Assembly (NCBI RefSeq): GCF_007750395.1
Contig: NZ_CP036281.1
Span: forward strand, 3,805,001 to 3,869,000
From: Polystyrenella longa
GTDB lineage: Bacteria > Planctomycetota > Planctomycetia > Planctomycetales > Planctomycetaceae
Reading direction: 5' to 3'
Length of the DNA: 64,000 bases
Positions 7,903-18,469 of this stretch are shown one piece after another. Within the stretch, counting starts at the first letter, position 1; each line of letters begins with the position of its first letter. Made by a program: the position numbers and the translations under genes. Under the pieces are notes generated by a model. The model searched no databases and was not told where the DNA came from. It was given only the letters and a program-made list of their open reading frames with translations.

Positions 7903-9330
7903 TCAGCTATTTAAAACTCGATCCATGATCGCATGAGCAGTGTTGTACCCGCCCATGCCATGGACTCCTGGTCCCGGGGGAGTGGAAGCGGAGCAGATAA
8001 ACAATTTCGGATTGGGGGTAGCGTAAGGACATCGCTTCAATACAGGCCTCGCCACAATCTGCCTTATTGTCATAGCTCCTCCACTAATATCGCCGCCGAT
8101 ATAGTTCTGGTTATACCGGTGCAAATCCGTCGCTGTCATCGTATGTCGATTTATTATGGAATCGCGAAAACCGCTCGCACAATCCTCTATTCGCTTTTCA
8201 ATAACGGCCGTCATATCTTCGTTTCGCCCAAAAGGAACATGGCAGTAAGCCCAGCCTGTATGTTTTCCTGATGGGGCTCTTGAGGAATCAAACAGACTGG
8301 GCTGCGTCACTATCAAATAAGGTTCCTCAGGTAGTTGGTTGTTCCACGCTTTTTCTTCGCTTTTGCCAATTTCTGAAGTCGAAGCTGCGATATGAACAGT
8401 CCCCGCTCGACGACACTTATCGGAATTCCAGGGTATAGGTTGATCCAAAGCCCAATCGACTTTGCAAATGCCGGGGCCGTGTTTAAACGAGCGCAACTTT
8501 CGATGGTAGAAGGGGGGGAGAGAATCTCCTGCCATATCCAACATTTGACCGGGCGTCGTATCAAATAGAACAGTTCGACAGGGTGGTAATTGAGAAAGAG
8601 TGGTAATGGAGGTTCCTGTTTCTATCGTCCCACCCAGCGATCGAAACCGCTCAGTCAAACAGTCTGTAATCATTCCTGCACCTCCTCTCGCGATTGGCCA
8701 TCCTGTGGCATGGGCCGAGATACAGAACATCAACCCAATGGCAGCAGTCAATATTCGATTCGGTGGTTGCTCCGCGTGGGCGGCCATGCCGGCAAACATG
8801 CCACGGGTTGAAGACTCCTTGAACCACCGTCGCCCAAGTCCTTCTGCCGAACCTGCACCACGCCAACCAAATCTGATTAATGAGAGCACTTGACTCGGCT
8901 TTAAAGGAGGAGAGAAGATCCCCTCGAATAACTCATCGCTAATGTTCAGGAAAGGGGTAACCAGTCTCTCGTACGCAGGCCCATCCTTCCCTAGTTCTGA
9001 CACCGTCGTTGCCAGATTTCTCCAAATCCCAATCGCTCGGTCGGAGCCGAATGCATGAGCTACTGCAATTTCAGGCTCAATGAAGTCAAGAGTTGCTCCA
9101 TCTGCCCTAAGCTCCTTGAAGAATGGGGAAACTGGTACCAAGGGATAGATAGAAGAACAGATATCATGGCGAAAGCCGGACTCCATCAACTCTGCGGTCC
9201 TCATTCCCCCACCAGGGGTAGGGGATGATTCAAAAACGCACACACGATATCCGGCCCGCGACAATGTGATTGCAGCCGCTAGCCCATTTGGCCCCGAGCC
9301 AATAACCACCGCGTCAAAGAGCGATTTCAT
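7903..9330 (-). CDS. phytoene-desaturase-like FAD-dependent oxidoreductase
   Basis: The 475-residue protein starts with an FAD-binding Rossmann motif (VVIGSGPNGLAAA, about 8-20) followed by an acidic strand end (FES, residues 33-35), and ends with a G-x-G-V-H-G-M-G-G segment typical of the COG1233 phytoene dehydrogenase/desaturase-related family. Members oxidise or isomerise carotenoids and other lipophilic substrates, but many bacterial relatives have no known substrate. There is no phytoene synthase or other carotenoid gene in the window, so a carotenoid role is not supported by context. The nearest gene, a dihaem cytochrome 64 bp upstream on the same strand, may be co-transcribed. Confidence 0.85.
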   Translation of the reverse strand: MKSLFDAVVIGSGPNGLAAAITLSRAGYRVCVFESSPTPGGGMRTAELMESGFRHDICSSIYPLVPVSPFFKELRADGATLDFIEPEIAVAHAFGSDRAIGIWRNLATTVSELGKDGPAYERLVTPFLNISDELFEGIFSPPLKPSQVLSLIRFGWRGAGSAEGLGRRWFKESSTRGMFAGMAAHAEQPPNRILTAAIGLMFCISAHATGWPIARGGAGMITDCLTERFRSLGGTIETGTSITTLSQLPPCRTVLFDTTPGQMLDMAGDSLPPFYHRKLRSFKHGPGICKVDWALDQPIPWNSDKCRRAGTVHIAASTSEIGKSEEKAWNNQLPEEPYLIVTQPSLFDSSRAPSGKHTGWAYCHVPFGRNEDMTAVIEKRIEDCASGFRDSIINRHTMTATDLHRYNQNYIGGDISGGAMTIRQIVARPVLKRCPYATPNPKLFICSASTPPGPGVHGMGGYNTAHAIMDRVLNS

Positions 9331-9394
9331 CTATCATCTTTCACGGACTTCAGGGCATGGAACTATAGTTGCAACTTCAGTTTATCTTTCTCTC

Positions 9395-10828
9395 TTAGAG
9401 ACACAGCATGAAGGCGACTAAAGATTTCTTTTCTTCACTGGTAAGATCCAGTTGTAAAACCAGATTGAAGAATTCTACGGTATCATCCAATGTCAATAAG
9501 CGACCATCATGATGGTAAGGTGGAGAGTCCTTAATTCCACGGAGCGTAAATGTTTTAATTGGACCGTCTTCCATATTGAATTGATCGCTGATCTTTTCTG
9601 GTTTATAGAACCGACCTAACTTCAAATCATGCATCTGGTTATCCAGATAAAAGGGAGGTGTGTGACATTCCGCACAACGGCCTTTTCCAAAGAATACTTT
9701 CTGCCCATCAAGTTCCAATTGAGTCGCTTTGTCGGGGTCGAGTTTTCCAAACACATCTAGCTTAGGAGCGGGAGGGAAATCGAACATGTTCTGCATTTGG
9801 GCCATCATAGCAACAGCATCGGAACGATCTGGCAAATGAACCCCTTTTTTGGCGGCAATGACGTGGTCACCATCAAAGTAAGCGGTCCTCTGTTCAAACT
9901 GAGTAAAATCTTCCACACTCCGCAATGAACGCTTGGAACCATGGATTTGTTGATTGAATATTCCCCTTAGACTGACTGTATCAAGACGAAAGCGGGCTGA
10001 TTGAGGACGAGTATCCGGGTTGAGGTGAAAAGCAGCATTAGTATGACCATTAGTATGACAGTCGAGACAGGTGACTCCCAGACTGGGCTCTTTGACCTTC
10101 CGGTCCTCAGTCTGATTAAACTGTTGTTGAGGGAAGGGCGTAAGCAGCAACCGCATCCCTTCCATTTGTACGGGCGTCACTTTTCCCTTCAAAAGGTGGT
10201 AATAGTTTTTGATGGTCAACACCTCCCCCTGTGAAACATCTCCCAGATCGGGACGATTGGATAAGAATACGGGAGGGGGAAACTCAGGCGTCAGGTGAGA
10301 AGGGAGATCAAATGCGACATCGAATCGCTCTAAATCACGATGTTCTGCATCTTTAATGACCTCAATTTGGTTCTCAGGAAATACTTGTCCTCCCACTGCA
10401 TGTTTAGTGTGTGGCAGAGGACGGAACCCCAGTGGAAACAAGTTCTTATCTTTGATTTCCTGTGGTGACCGTTTCGCGAGGCTTTCCCAGGTCTCTCCCT
10501 CGGGGAGTTTAACTCGAACACCCTGTTGAACCGGCTTTCGTCCAGCAGACATCATGACTTTTGCTGGATGATCTTCCAGGACATATCGGTTCTCGAACAA
10601 TTCTGCCTGCCGATCCATGACACCCGGCTTATTCTCAGTATCTGACTGGAAGGTTTTATCGAAGTCCTGATCAATCACCACTGGCATGTAGGTCTGATCG
10701 GGAAGTTTTGACTGGGTTTGGTCTGATTTATCAGTTTCCTGCGCTTTTACGCCGTCTGACATCCCAAAAGGAAGCAGAGCCACAGAGAAGAGAATGACCG
10801 CTCTTTTGTCTTTAAAGAACTGCAGCAT
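9395..10828 (-). CDS. periplasmic cytochrome c peroxidase/MauG-like dihaem protein
   Basis: The 477-residue protein has a signal peptide (about residues 1-30, cleavage near VKA-QE). Two c-type haem sites are visible: C254-x2-C257-H258 and C385-x2-C388-H389. The C-terminal part, with FTLRGIKDSPPYHHDG and a following L-D-D-T-V-E-F-F-N segment, matches the second domain of the bacterial cytochrome c peroxidase/MauG family. The long N-terminal part before the first haem (about 220 residues) is larger than in classical peroxidases. It likely acts in the periplasm in electron transfer or peroxide reduction; the electron partner is unknown. It is the first gene of a likely pair with the oxidoreductase at 7903. 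Confidence 0.82.
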   Translation of the reverse strand: MLQFFKDKRAVILFSVALLPFGMSDGVKAQETDKSDQTQSKLPDQTYMPVVIDQDFDKTFQSDTENKPGVMDRQAELFENRYVLEDHPAKVMMSAGRKPVQQGVRVKLPEGETWESLAKRSPQEIKDKNLFPLGFRPLPHTKHAVGGQVFPENQIEVIKDAEHRDLERFDVAFDLPSHLTPEFPPPVFLSNRPDLGDVSQGEVLTIKNYYHLLKGKVTPVQMEGMRLLLTPFPQQQFNQTEDRKVKEPSLGVTCLDCHTNGHTNAAFHLNPDTRPQSARFRLDTVSLRGIFNQQIHGSKRSLRSVEDFTQFEQRTAYFDGDHVIAAKKGVHLPDRSDAVAMMAQMQNMFDFPPAPKLDVFGKLDPDKATQLELDGQKVFFGKGRCAECHTPPFYLDNQMHDLKLGRFYKPEKISDQFNMEDGPIKTFTLRGIKDSPPYHHDGRLLTLDDTVEFFNLVLQLDLTSEEKKSLVAFMLCL

Positions 10829-11745
10829 TATATAGGTTCCTTTCGCAAGTGAGACTATTTATCGGTGTTCAGAATCCAGAATAGAAGTCTATTCTCAAGT
10901 GCCGACTTCCACCGGAGTTTTGAGAAAGTTCGGTGTTGTGAGACAGTTGAGAAACTTCTTAAATCGGAATGAGAAAAGCTGATCTCTTAGAATGGCTCAA
11001 ATGGGTTTGATAGATGAGCAACCAGAGTGATTTGAGAACTGCCACGCAATTCCCTTTAAAAGTTCAAATAATTTCAATTGCAGATCAACTGTCACGCTAT
11101 TGGTAGCTAAATGGATGCAACGACAATTCTATTAAGAACATCAGCAAAGATTATGCCATCGAACCCGTGATAACTAGAACATAGTCTCAGGCCATGATCT
11201 GAGTCGCCCAGTTGATGTCCAACTTTTGGCCAGTAATCTTGAATGAAATCAGTTGTCTTTTTCCGATAACAGTTGTGCAGAGAGTGATGCAGTTTCCGGT
11301 ACGGGTCATCAATTTGTGACATATATTTTACTTTTCTACCGCATAGCGAGGACTTCCCTTATGATCTCGCAGAAACTGCTTTTTTCAAAGTTTGGTTCGG
11401 AAGGTACGATTTGCTGATTGCAGGTAACTGAGCACTAACTGTTGCTCGCCACGATTACTACTACTTGCGAGACAAAAAGAAGATTCCAGAGCTCGGAAGA
11501 AAAGCGACTCAGATACGTTCCCGACTCACTCAGGTCACCGTCCCTGCGAATTAGATGTGGACTCCACTTGGGTTATTGAAGGATGGTCCGAAAGTCCATG
11601 AATAAGAAGAGAAGCGATGTTATCTAAAAATGATCTTGAAACCCTCTGATGGAGAATATCAACTCTTGTTTAACGACCTTAAGCCAGCCACAACCGGGTT
11701 TCAGCATGGATTCAAGACAATTATTCTGAGAAGGTATCCGGGGGG
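10829..11745. other. long intergenic stretch without recognised genes
   Basis: About 0.9 kb between the dihaem cytochrome and element copy B. Short frames are present (for example a 71-codon minus frame at 11107-11322 and a lysine/arginine-rich plus-strand tail ending near 11552) but none resembles a known family. The composition and lack of intact genes fit decayed accessory DNA. Confidence 0.4.
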
Positions 11746-12098
<353 letters not shown>

Positions 12099-12243
12099 TC
12101 TTGTTGATTATGATAGAATTAAAGTCAGCTCTTGCCCCATCGGGCCATAAGAAACACTGGTGGTGTGTGCATTCCAGCATAACTGTGATATCATTTTTAA
12201 ATGAAGTTACATTATTGAATTGGGAATGTGAGGTCCGGACAAA

Positions 12244-13986
12244 GTGAAAACTGAGAGCCCCCAGGCGATCGTCGCTGGAATGAAACCAGAGCAGTTACCC
12301 ATTCCCCAGCACAAGCTCCACGGCTGGACTCATTTTGCTGGTCTGTATGCAGGTGAGCATGTCGCGGCGACAGAGTTTGTGATTGGCGCAACTTTCGTCG
12401 CACTGGGGGCGACCACCACGGACATTCTGATTGGACTACTGATTGGAAATATTCTCGCTGTCCTGAGCTGGACCCTGATTACTGCACCAATCGCGGTTCA
12501 GACGCGACTGAGTCTCTACACGTATCTTGAAAAGATCGCGGGAGACTCGATGACCACGCTCTACAACTGGGCGAACGTGTTGATCTTCACGGTGATCTCG
12601 GCGGCGATGATTACTGTTTCCTGTACCGCAGTAAGACTGCTGTTCAATATTCCGGCTCAACTGGAATGGTATCCCACCAATAGCTTGTTCGTCGCTGTGG
12701 TACTCGCTGTTGGCGCCATCGTTGTTGTCGTTGCAATGTATGGATTCGATGCAGTCGCTGAGTTTTCGGGGCTGTGTGGCCCCTGGTTGGTCGTCATGTT
12801 TATCAGCGGAGCACTCGTTCTCTTTCCAGCACTCGCCGATTCCGTGCTTGGCCGAACGCAACTGAGCAGTCTCTCCGAGTTCATCACCATCGGTGATCGT
12901 TCCATTTGGACGGGAGTGAACAGCCAAGGCAAACCGGGCATCGGGCTATGGGAAGTCATCGGTTTTGCATGGGCAGCCAACACGATCACCCACTTTGGAT
13001 TGATCGACATGGCGCTATTACGATACGCCAAGCGATCTGTATATGGGCTGTGCACCAGTGCAGGCATGTTGTTCGGTCACTACATCGCTTGGATATCCGC
13101 CGGCATTATGGGTGCGGGAACGGCAGCGTTACTCGAGTCAACGATCGTCGAACTCGATCCGGGCGACGTCGCGTTTCGGGCCCTTGGCTATTCCGGTTAC
13201 GTCATCGTCATCGTGGCCGGTTGGACAACCGCGAATGCGAATCTGTACCGTGCCGGTTTGGCGGCACAAGCAATTTTCCACAACCATTCGCGAAAGAAAG
13301 TAACAGCGACCGTGGGAGTGATCACCGTGATGGTTGCCTGCTTCCCGTTCGTATTCAGCCAGATGCTGCCGTTACTGACGTATGCGGGGCTGTTGGTGGT
13401 TCCTGTGGGAGCGATCGTGTTTGCTGAGCACTTCGTTTTTCCTCGCATCGGTTTGACTCGATATTGGGTACACTACCGCAAGCTGACGCACAGTACGCCG
13501 GCTGTGGCGGCTTGGGCCGCAGGCTTATTTTTCGCATTCGGGCTGCAGGCCATGGAAGTGATGTCGTTCTTTTATCTCTTCTTGCCTACGTGGATCTTTA
13601 CGATAGTCCTCTACACCTTATTGGCTCGCCGATTCGGAGCAGCGGAGACCTACCCTGCCGAACAGGAAGCAGATCAGAAAATCAACGAAGTAATTAAGCA
13701 GATGCAGGATCAGCAAGCGATTGAAGACGGAAAACCTCTCGTTGACGCGACAGTGTTATCGAAGACGCTGGGATTTATAGCGTGGACCAGTTTAGTACTG
13801 ACCCTCCTGCTCGCACTCGTCGTGATGTTCAGAAGCCCGGACATGGTTACTTATGAAAAGAACGTTGCTATCTTTTACACTTGGGGCTTCGTCTTTACGA
13901 TCATCTATTTCACGACATCGTACTGGGCTCTTCGTCGAAGCAAATGCATCGGTAATGATGCGATCACTACAAGCACCACTGCCTGA
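12244..13986 (+). CDS. NCS1-type (purine-cytosine permease-like) membrane transporter
   Basis: The 580-residue integral membrane protein has about 12 hydrophobic segments, the first near residue 45 and the last near residue 555. The early HGWTHFAGLYAGEHVAATEF and the following helices resemble the nucleobase-cation-symport-1 family, which imports purines, cytosine, allantoin or hydantoins with protons or sodium. It is longer than typical members (about 420-500), with a hydrophilic loop at about 460-500 and two extra C-terminal helices. The chosen start is GTG at 12244; an ATG at 12280 is an alternative. Only 17 bp separate it from a mannitol-dehydrogenase-family gene, which suggests the substrate may be related to a polyol or sugar acid rather than a base. 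That is inference from context. Confidence 0.8.
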   Translation: MKTESPQAIVAGMKPEQLPIPQHKLHGWTHFAGLYAGEHVAATEFVIGATFVALGATTTDILIGLLIGNILAVLSWTLITAPIAVQTRLSLYTYLEKIAGDSMTTLYNWANVLIFTVISAAMITVSCTAVRLLFNIPAQLEWYPTNSLFVAVVLAVGAIVVVVAMYGFDAVAEFSGLCGPWLVVMFISGALVLFPALADSVLGRTQLSSLSEFITIGDRSIWTGVNSQGKPGIGLWEVIGFAWAANTITHFGLIDMALLRYAKRSVYGLCTSAGMLFGHYIAWISAGIMGAGTAALLESTIVELDPGDVAFRALGYSGYVIVIVAGWTTANANLYRAGLAAQAIFHNHSRKKVTATVGVITVMVACFPFVFSQMLPLLTYAGLLVVPVGAIVFAEHFVFPRIGLTRYWVHYRKLTHSTPAVAAWAAGLFFAFGLQAMEVMSFFYLFLPTWIFTIVLYTLLARRFGAAETYPAEQEADQKINEVIKQMQDQQAIEDGKPLVDATVLSKTLGFIAWTSLVLTLLLALVVMFRSPDMVTYEKNVAIFYTWGFVFTIIYFTTSYWALRRSKCIGNDAITTSTTA

Positions 13987-14003
13987 AGATATGGAACAAA
14001 CCC

Positions 14004-15479
14004 GTGCAGTTGAATCAACAAAACCTAACGCAGCTCTCCGTGGAGTTGAATCCACCGACTTATGATCGTTCGCAGATCAAAGCTGGCATAGTCCATGTCG
14101 GTGTAGGTGGGTTTCATCGTTCGCACGAAGCATATTATACCGATGAGTTGTTGCGCACGGGTTCCGGATCAGACTGGGGAATCTGTGGTATCGGTCTGAG
14201 AGATGCGGACCGAAAGATGGCAACCCTCCTTAAAGAACAAGATTACCTTTATACGCTCATCATCAAGCATCCCGATGGAACGGTGCAGAATCGTATTATA
14301 GGCTCGCTGGTCGGATTTCTGCTCGGTTGCGATGATGCCACAGCAGTCATTGAACAGATGGCAAGTCCCGATACAAAGATAGTATCGTTGACGATCACTG
14401 AAGGAGGCTACAACGTTGACCCCGCCAGTGGCGATTTTGACGCAAAGAATCCTGACGCCATTCACGATATCCAGAACCCAATGCAACCTCGATTGGTGTT
14501 TTGTTACTTGACAGCCGCTTTGCGATTGCGACGTGAGCGAGGACTTCCGCCATTCACAGTTCAATCTTGTGACAATATCCAACACAATGGTGACCTGACT
14601 CGAAAATTGGTACTCGGTTTTGCTCGTTTGCAAGATGCCGACCTTGCGAAATGGATCGAAGAAGAAGTATGCTTCCCTAATGCGATGGTAGACCGAATTA
14701 CGCCGGTAACCACTCCGACCGATATAGAGTACCTGGAAAATCAATTCCACGTCCATGATGAATGGCCTGTCACATGTGAGCCCTTCTGCCAGTGGATTAT
14801 TGAAGACAACTTCTCAAACGGACGTCCTGAATGGGAGAAGGTCGGCGCACAATTCGTCACCGACGTAACTCCTTACGAAACGATGAAGTTGAGGTTACTC
14901 AATGCCGGCCATTCCGTGCTTGGCCTGCTTGGTTCCGTCTACGGCTATCAGACCATTGACCAAACCATTAGCGACGATCTTTTTGCAAGATTCTTGCGAG
15001 GATTCTTCGACAAGGAGGCAACTCCTATGCTGGATGCGGTCGAAGGTATCGATCTGGACCAATATAAAGACACGCTGATCGAACGATTCGGCAACCCCAA
15101 TATCAAAGACAACTTGGCTCGAATCTGTCTGGAGAGTTCAAGTAAGCTGCCGGTCTTTTTATTTCCCACGATTCGTAAGAACTTAGAGCAAGGCGGCTCG
15201 ATCGACTATGGGGTGCTAGTGATCGCTGCATGGTGCTATTACAGTGACAGCCATACGGACCGTTACGGGAAAGAGCTTGAAGTAGTGGATGCCATGAAAA
15301 CCACGTTGCAGGAAGCAGCCAGAAAGACGTCCACCGACCCCCTCGCCTTCATTAAGCTCAGATCGGTGTTTGGCGATCTCGCTGATGACTCTCGTTTCGT
15401 AGAGACCTACAAGCGACTTGTAACACAAGTTTATAGCAATCCAGATGTTTCAATCCTGATGCAACAGATTAAGGCTTAG
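14004..15479 (+). CDS. mannitol dehydrogenase family oxidoreductase
   Basis: The 491-residue protein is a full-length member of the long-chain mannitol 2-dehydrogenase/fructuronate reductase family. It has an N-terminal NAD-binding motif (GIVHVGVGGFHRSH, about 28-41). The catalytic residues of the family are present at the same numbers as in the well-studied Pseudomonas mannitol 2-dehydrogenase: N191, K295 (in MKLRLLNAGHS), N300 and H303. It should interconvert a polyol and a ketose (mannitol/fructose-like) or a uronate with NAD(H). The exact substrate cannot be told from the sequence. The start is GTG 17 bp after the permease stop, so the two genes are almost certainly one operon. Confidence 0.9.
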   Translation: MQLNQQNLTQLSVELNPPTYDRSQIKAGIVHVGVGGFHRSHEAYYTDELLRTGSGSDWGICGIGLRDADRKMATLLKEQDYLYTLIIKHPDGTVQNRIIGSLVGFLLGCDDATAVIEQMASPDTKIVSLTITEGGYNVDPASGDFDAKNPDAIHDIQNPMQPRLVFCYLTAALRLRRERGLPPFTVQSCDNIQHNGDLTRKLVLGFARLQDADLAKWIEEEVCFPNAMVDRITPVTTPTDIEYLENQFHVHDEWPVTCEPFCQWIIEDNFSNGRPEWEKVGAQFVTDVTPYETMKLRLLNAGHSVLGLLGSVYGYQTIDQTISDDLFARFLRGFFDKEATPMLDAVEGIDLDQYKDTLIERFGNPNIKDNLARICLESSSKLPVFLFPTIRKNLEQGGSIDYGVLVIAAWCYYSDSHTDRYGKELEVVDAMKTTLQEAARKTSTDPLAFIKLRSVFGDLADDSRFVETYKRLVTQVYSNPDVSILMQQIKA

Positions 15480-15594
15480 TAACAGACTTAGAATGAAGCT
15501 GTAGACATGACCGTCAGCAGCGATCTACAATTAAGACATTCCCTTTCTGGAGTCGCCTCCGCTCAGCCTCTATAAGAAACGTCTGGAAAATCAA

Positions 15595-16767
15595 TTGATT
15601 AATCTATCTCGATTCCTGCTTCTTCTTTCTCTCTTCGCCACGACTTCGAATGTGCTTGCTGCACAATATAATATCGAAGATTATGGTGCCATCGCCAATG
15701 ACGAGCTCGATGATACTTTAGCGATCCGCAAAGCGTTCAGTGCTTGTGAAGAGGCCGATGGCGGTGAAGTGTTCATTCCTGCTGGAATTTTCATTGTCTC
15801 CCGGCAAGGCACGGAGAGTCCGATCATTGAAATTCCGTCAAACACCACCGTGTCAGGAGAAGGCACGTCCTCCACTTTGAAATTCGATCCGGAAGTGAAC
15901 AACACCAACTTTTGGAGAATGCTGGGAGCTGGTCCAACAGGTTGTCAAAATGTCACCATCCGGGACATACATCTCGACGGCAGCAATACATTCATGTCAT
16001 ACGATAAAGGGAAGACGCCCGAACAGAATTACGGCGTCTTTTTCTATAATACAAAAGCGACGATTGAGAACGTCACGATACACGATTGCCTGGTAGAAAA
16101 CTTTAGCGGTGACTGTATCGCGATGAGTAAAGGTTGCCGAAACATGACGGTTCGCGACGTCTCATTGCGAAACTTTGTTCGGCAGGGAATCCAGATGGGA
16201 GGCGACAGCGGTTCCCACGATTATCTGGTGACAGGCTGCCAGGATTTGGAAGGTGAAGTGAAATCGGCCGGCTCGACTATTCACGTCGAACACGCCGATG
16301 GACTCAAAGGCGTTCAGATCACGAACAACCGCTGTAGTCAGTCAATTCTAGCGGGAGGCGTCGATGGCATCATTATTAGTAACAACGTCATCCAGGGCCG
16401 CTTGGCAGGCAACGGAAATTTAAATGCCGTCATCACTGGCAATTTTATCCGCGGGCGAGATGACCTGAAAAGATTTGTGGTCCAATTCGGGTACTCCAAT
16501 GGCCTGATCTTCAAGAACAATATCATCATCGGCAACCATGAAGAAGCCGGTGGAATCTACGTTTGGGGAAGTTCGCGTTACCGTCCCGAACCAAGCCGCA
16601 ATGTATTAATAGCTGACAATCTCATTCAGGTCCGAGGTGATGGAATCCAGTTAAATGGTGTCGATCATGGTAGCATTTCAAATAATATTATCTCGCCAGT
16701 AGGCGCAAAAACAAACATCGTTCAGAAGAGATCACAAAACATTCGTCTTGATACCGTTGCACCTTAA
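15595..16767 (+). CDS. secreted right-handed beta-helix (pectate-lyase-superfamily) protein
   Basis: The 390-residue protein begins with a signal peptide (cleavage near VLA-AQ, residue 22-23). It continues with the YNIEDYGAIANDELDDTLAI segment that opens pectate-lyase-3/glycosyl hydrolase 28-like beta-helix proteins. The body is a ladder of short strands with N-x-I/V and asparagine-rich turns. It is probably periplasmic or secreted and acts on a polysaccharide, but no catalytic signature is certain. The annotated start is a TTG at 15595, which gives a good signal peptide; a Shine-Dalgarno is weak. It lies 115 bp after the mannitol dehydrogenase gene on the same strand, so it could be part of the same polyol/uronate utilisation locus. 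Confidence 0.8.
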   Translation: MINLSRFLLLLSLFATTSNVLAAQYNIEDYGAIANDELDDTLAIRKAFSACEEADGGEVFIPAGIFIVSRQGTESPIIEIPSNTTVSGEGTSSTLKFDPEVNNTNFWRMLGAGPTGCQNVTIRDIHLDGSNTFMSYDKGKTPEQNYGVFFYNTKATIENVTIHDCLVENFSGDCIAMSKGCRNMTVRDVSLRNFVRQGIQMGGDSGSHDYLVTGCQDLEGEVKSAGSTIHVEHADGLKGVQITNNRCSQSILAGGVDGIIISNNVIQGRLAGNGNLNAVITGNFIRGRDDLKRFVVQFGYSNGLIFKNNIIIGNHEEAGGIYVWGSSRYRPEPSRNVLIADNLIQVRGDGIQLNGVDHGSISNNIISPVGAKTNIVQKRSQNIRLDTVAP

Positions 16768-17154
16768 ATACTTAGCCGAGACGATAATACTGTAATATCA
16801 GGGGTTCGTGAGACGCCGATAGCTTCTACTTTCGGAGAGCTTCTGGCTTTATACCTTCGGGGCAATCTGCACAGCCGTTTTCTTAGGCGGTCCGTTGTGC
16901 AATCAAACTCAAGTTTTCTGCCTCCTCGTCTCAGTGAGTCGATAAGATTTCCGAGCGTTCCTCCCGGCTGCTCGTGCTATTGGACCATAAGTTGGACTCT
17001 CGTCGAAGGCCCTGAACAACCTCTTTACTATCCATCATTTATAAGGTTGAAGAGGATTCTTTTTTGTGACTCCATTTGGTGGTACACTATCTAGTAGTGC
17101 TCACTCTGGGCCAATTCTTTTAAGGTTTCGATTTCACCCATTGGGGATATTTCA
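16768..17154. other. intergenic, no gene recognised
   Basis: In this 387 bp gap I see no convincing frame, RNA or strong terminator hairpin. It should contain the promoter of the propeller gene at 17155. Confidence 0.4.
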
Positions 17155-18408
17155 ATGCGGGTTGCTGCTTTCTTCTTGCTCTCGTTAATGGCGACTTCAA
17201 TATGCCTCGCATCCGATAGCTGGACCGAGTTCCGAGGTCCCACAGGGAATGGCCATGCTGCTGACAGTCAGCCAGCCATCTCCTGGAGCGAGACAGAGAA
17301 TGTCACCTGGAAAGTTCCAATTCATGATAAAGGCTGGTCTTCACCAGTGATTCTGGGAAATCAGATTTGGATTACGACTGCGACGGAAGACGGACACAAA
17401 CTGTACGCCATCTGTATTGATCGCGAGACGGGTGAGCAACTCCATGACCTATTGATCTTCGAAGTCGAAAGTCCAGAGCCGGTTCCCGCTGAAAACTCGT
17501 ATGCTTCGCCAACCTCTGCCATTGAAGAAGGGCGAGTCTATGTGCATTACGGGACTTACGGAACGGCCTGTATCGATACCGAGACCGGAACCATTCTCTG
17601 GAAGCGACAGAACCTGAAGTGTGAGCACGAAGCCGGCCCCAATAGTTCTCCCATGTTGCTCGGCGAGATGTTAATCATGAATGTCGATGGCCGCGATGTG
17701 CAGTATGTCATTGCACTCGATAAAAAAACGGGAGATACAATCTGGAAAACGGACCGTTCCGTCGATTTCAGTTCCATCGGCGCGTATCAACGAAAGGCAT
17801 ATAGCATGCCGATCCACATCTCGTTTGACGGGAATGAACAACTTGTCAGCCCGGGAGGGCGAGCGATCATCTCATATGATCCCTCAACAGGTAAAGAGCT
17901 TTGGAAGATTCTACATCGCGGTTGGTCCATTGCCCCCCGCCCCGTATTCGGAAACGACCTTGTCTATGCCGTAATGGACCATGATCACCCTGAACTTTGG
18001 GCGATCCGACCTGATGGCCGGGGAGATGTCACAGATAGCCATATTGAATGGAAACTGACGAAAGGAATTCCCGCCCGTTCTTCTCCACTTCTGATTGATG
18101 AATTGCTCTTTTTTGTCGACCGAAAAGGAATTGCCTCCTGCGTCGATGCGGTCAGCGGAGAATCACTCGGAAAAGCTCGCCTCGACGGTAACCATTCCGC
18201 CTCGCCAGTATACGCGGATGGACGGATTTATTTTTTTAATGAAACGGGGAAAGCAACCGTCGTCAAGGCGAGCAGTGATCTTGAAGTCATTGCCGAAAAC
18301 GAATTAACAAACGATATTCTGATGGCAAGCCCTGCCATCGCCGGAGACTCTTTGTTCGTCCGCACTGCCGGCTCTCTCTACCGAATCGATCCACCCACTG
18401 AGAAATAA
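17155..18408 (+). CDS. exported PQQ-type beta-propeller (BamB-like) protein
   Basis: The 417-residue protein has a signal peptide (about 1-19, ending LAS). The mature part starts with W-x-E-F-R-G-P-x-G-N-G, the usual opening of planctomycete PQQ-like propellers. It then shows repeated blades with the tryptophan docking signature A-x-D-x-x-T-G-x-x-x-W (for example ALDKKTGDTIW and SYDPSTGKELW). Proteins of this type share the BamB/PQQ-dehydrogenase fold, but there is no evidence of cofactor binding or of a role in outer-membrane assembly. It is probably a periplasmic scaffold or binding protein. A GH43-like gene converges on it from the other strand, 61 bp away. Confidence 0.85.
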   Translation: MRVAAFFLLSLMATSICLASDSWTEFRGPTGNGHAADSQPAISWSETENVTWKVPIHDKGWSSPVILGNQIWITTATEDGHKLYAICIDRETGEQLHDLLIFEVESPEPVPAENSYASPTSAIEEGRVYVHYGTYGTACIDTETGTILWKRQNLKCEHEAGPNSSPMLLGEMLIMNVDGRDVQYVIALDKKTGDTIWKTDRSVDFSSIGAYQRKAYSMPIHISFDGNEQLVSPGGRAIISYDPSTGKELWKILHRGWSIAPRPVFGNDLVYAVMDHDHPELWAIRPDGRGDVTDSHIEWKLTKGIPARSSPLLIDELLFFVDRKGIASCVDAVSGESLGKARLDGNHSASPVYADGRIYFFNETGKATVVKASSDLEVIAENELTNDILMASPAIAGDSLFVRTAGSLYRIDPPTEK

Positions 18409-18469
18409 TCAACAAAGAGAAATAATCAATAGAAAGAAGTACTTCCAGAGGCCTCGACTGTATTCACCT

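Noticed and set aside
11107-11322. 71-codon minus-strand frame in the long gap
   Set aside because: No family resemblance and surrounded by decayed sequence; too short to support alone.
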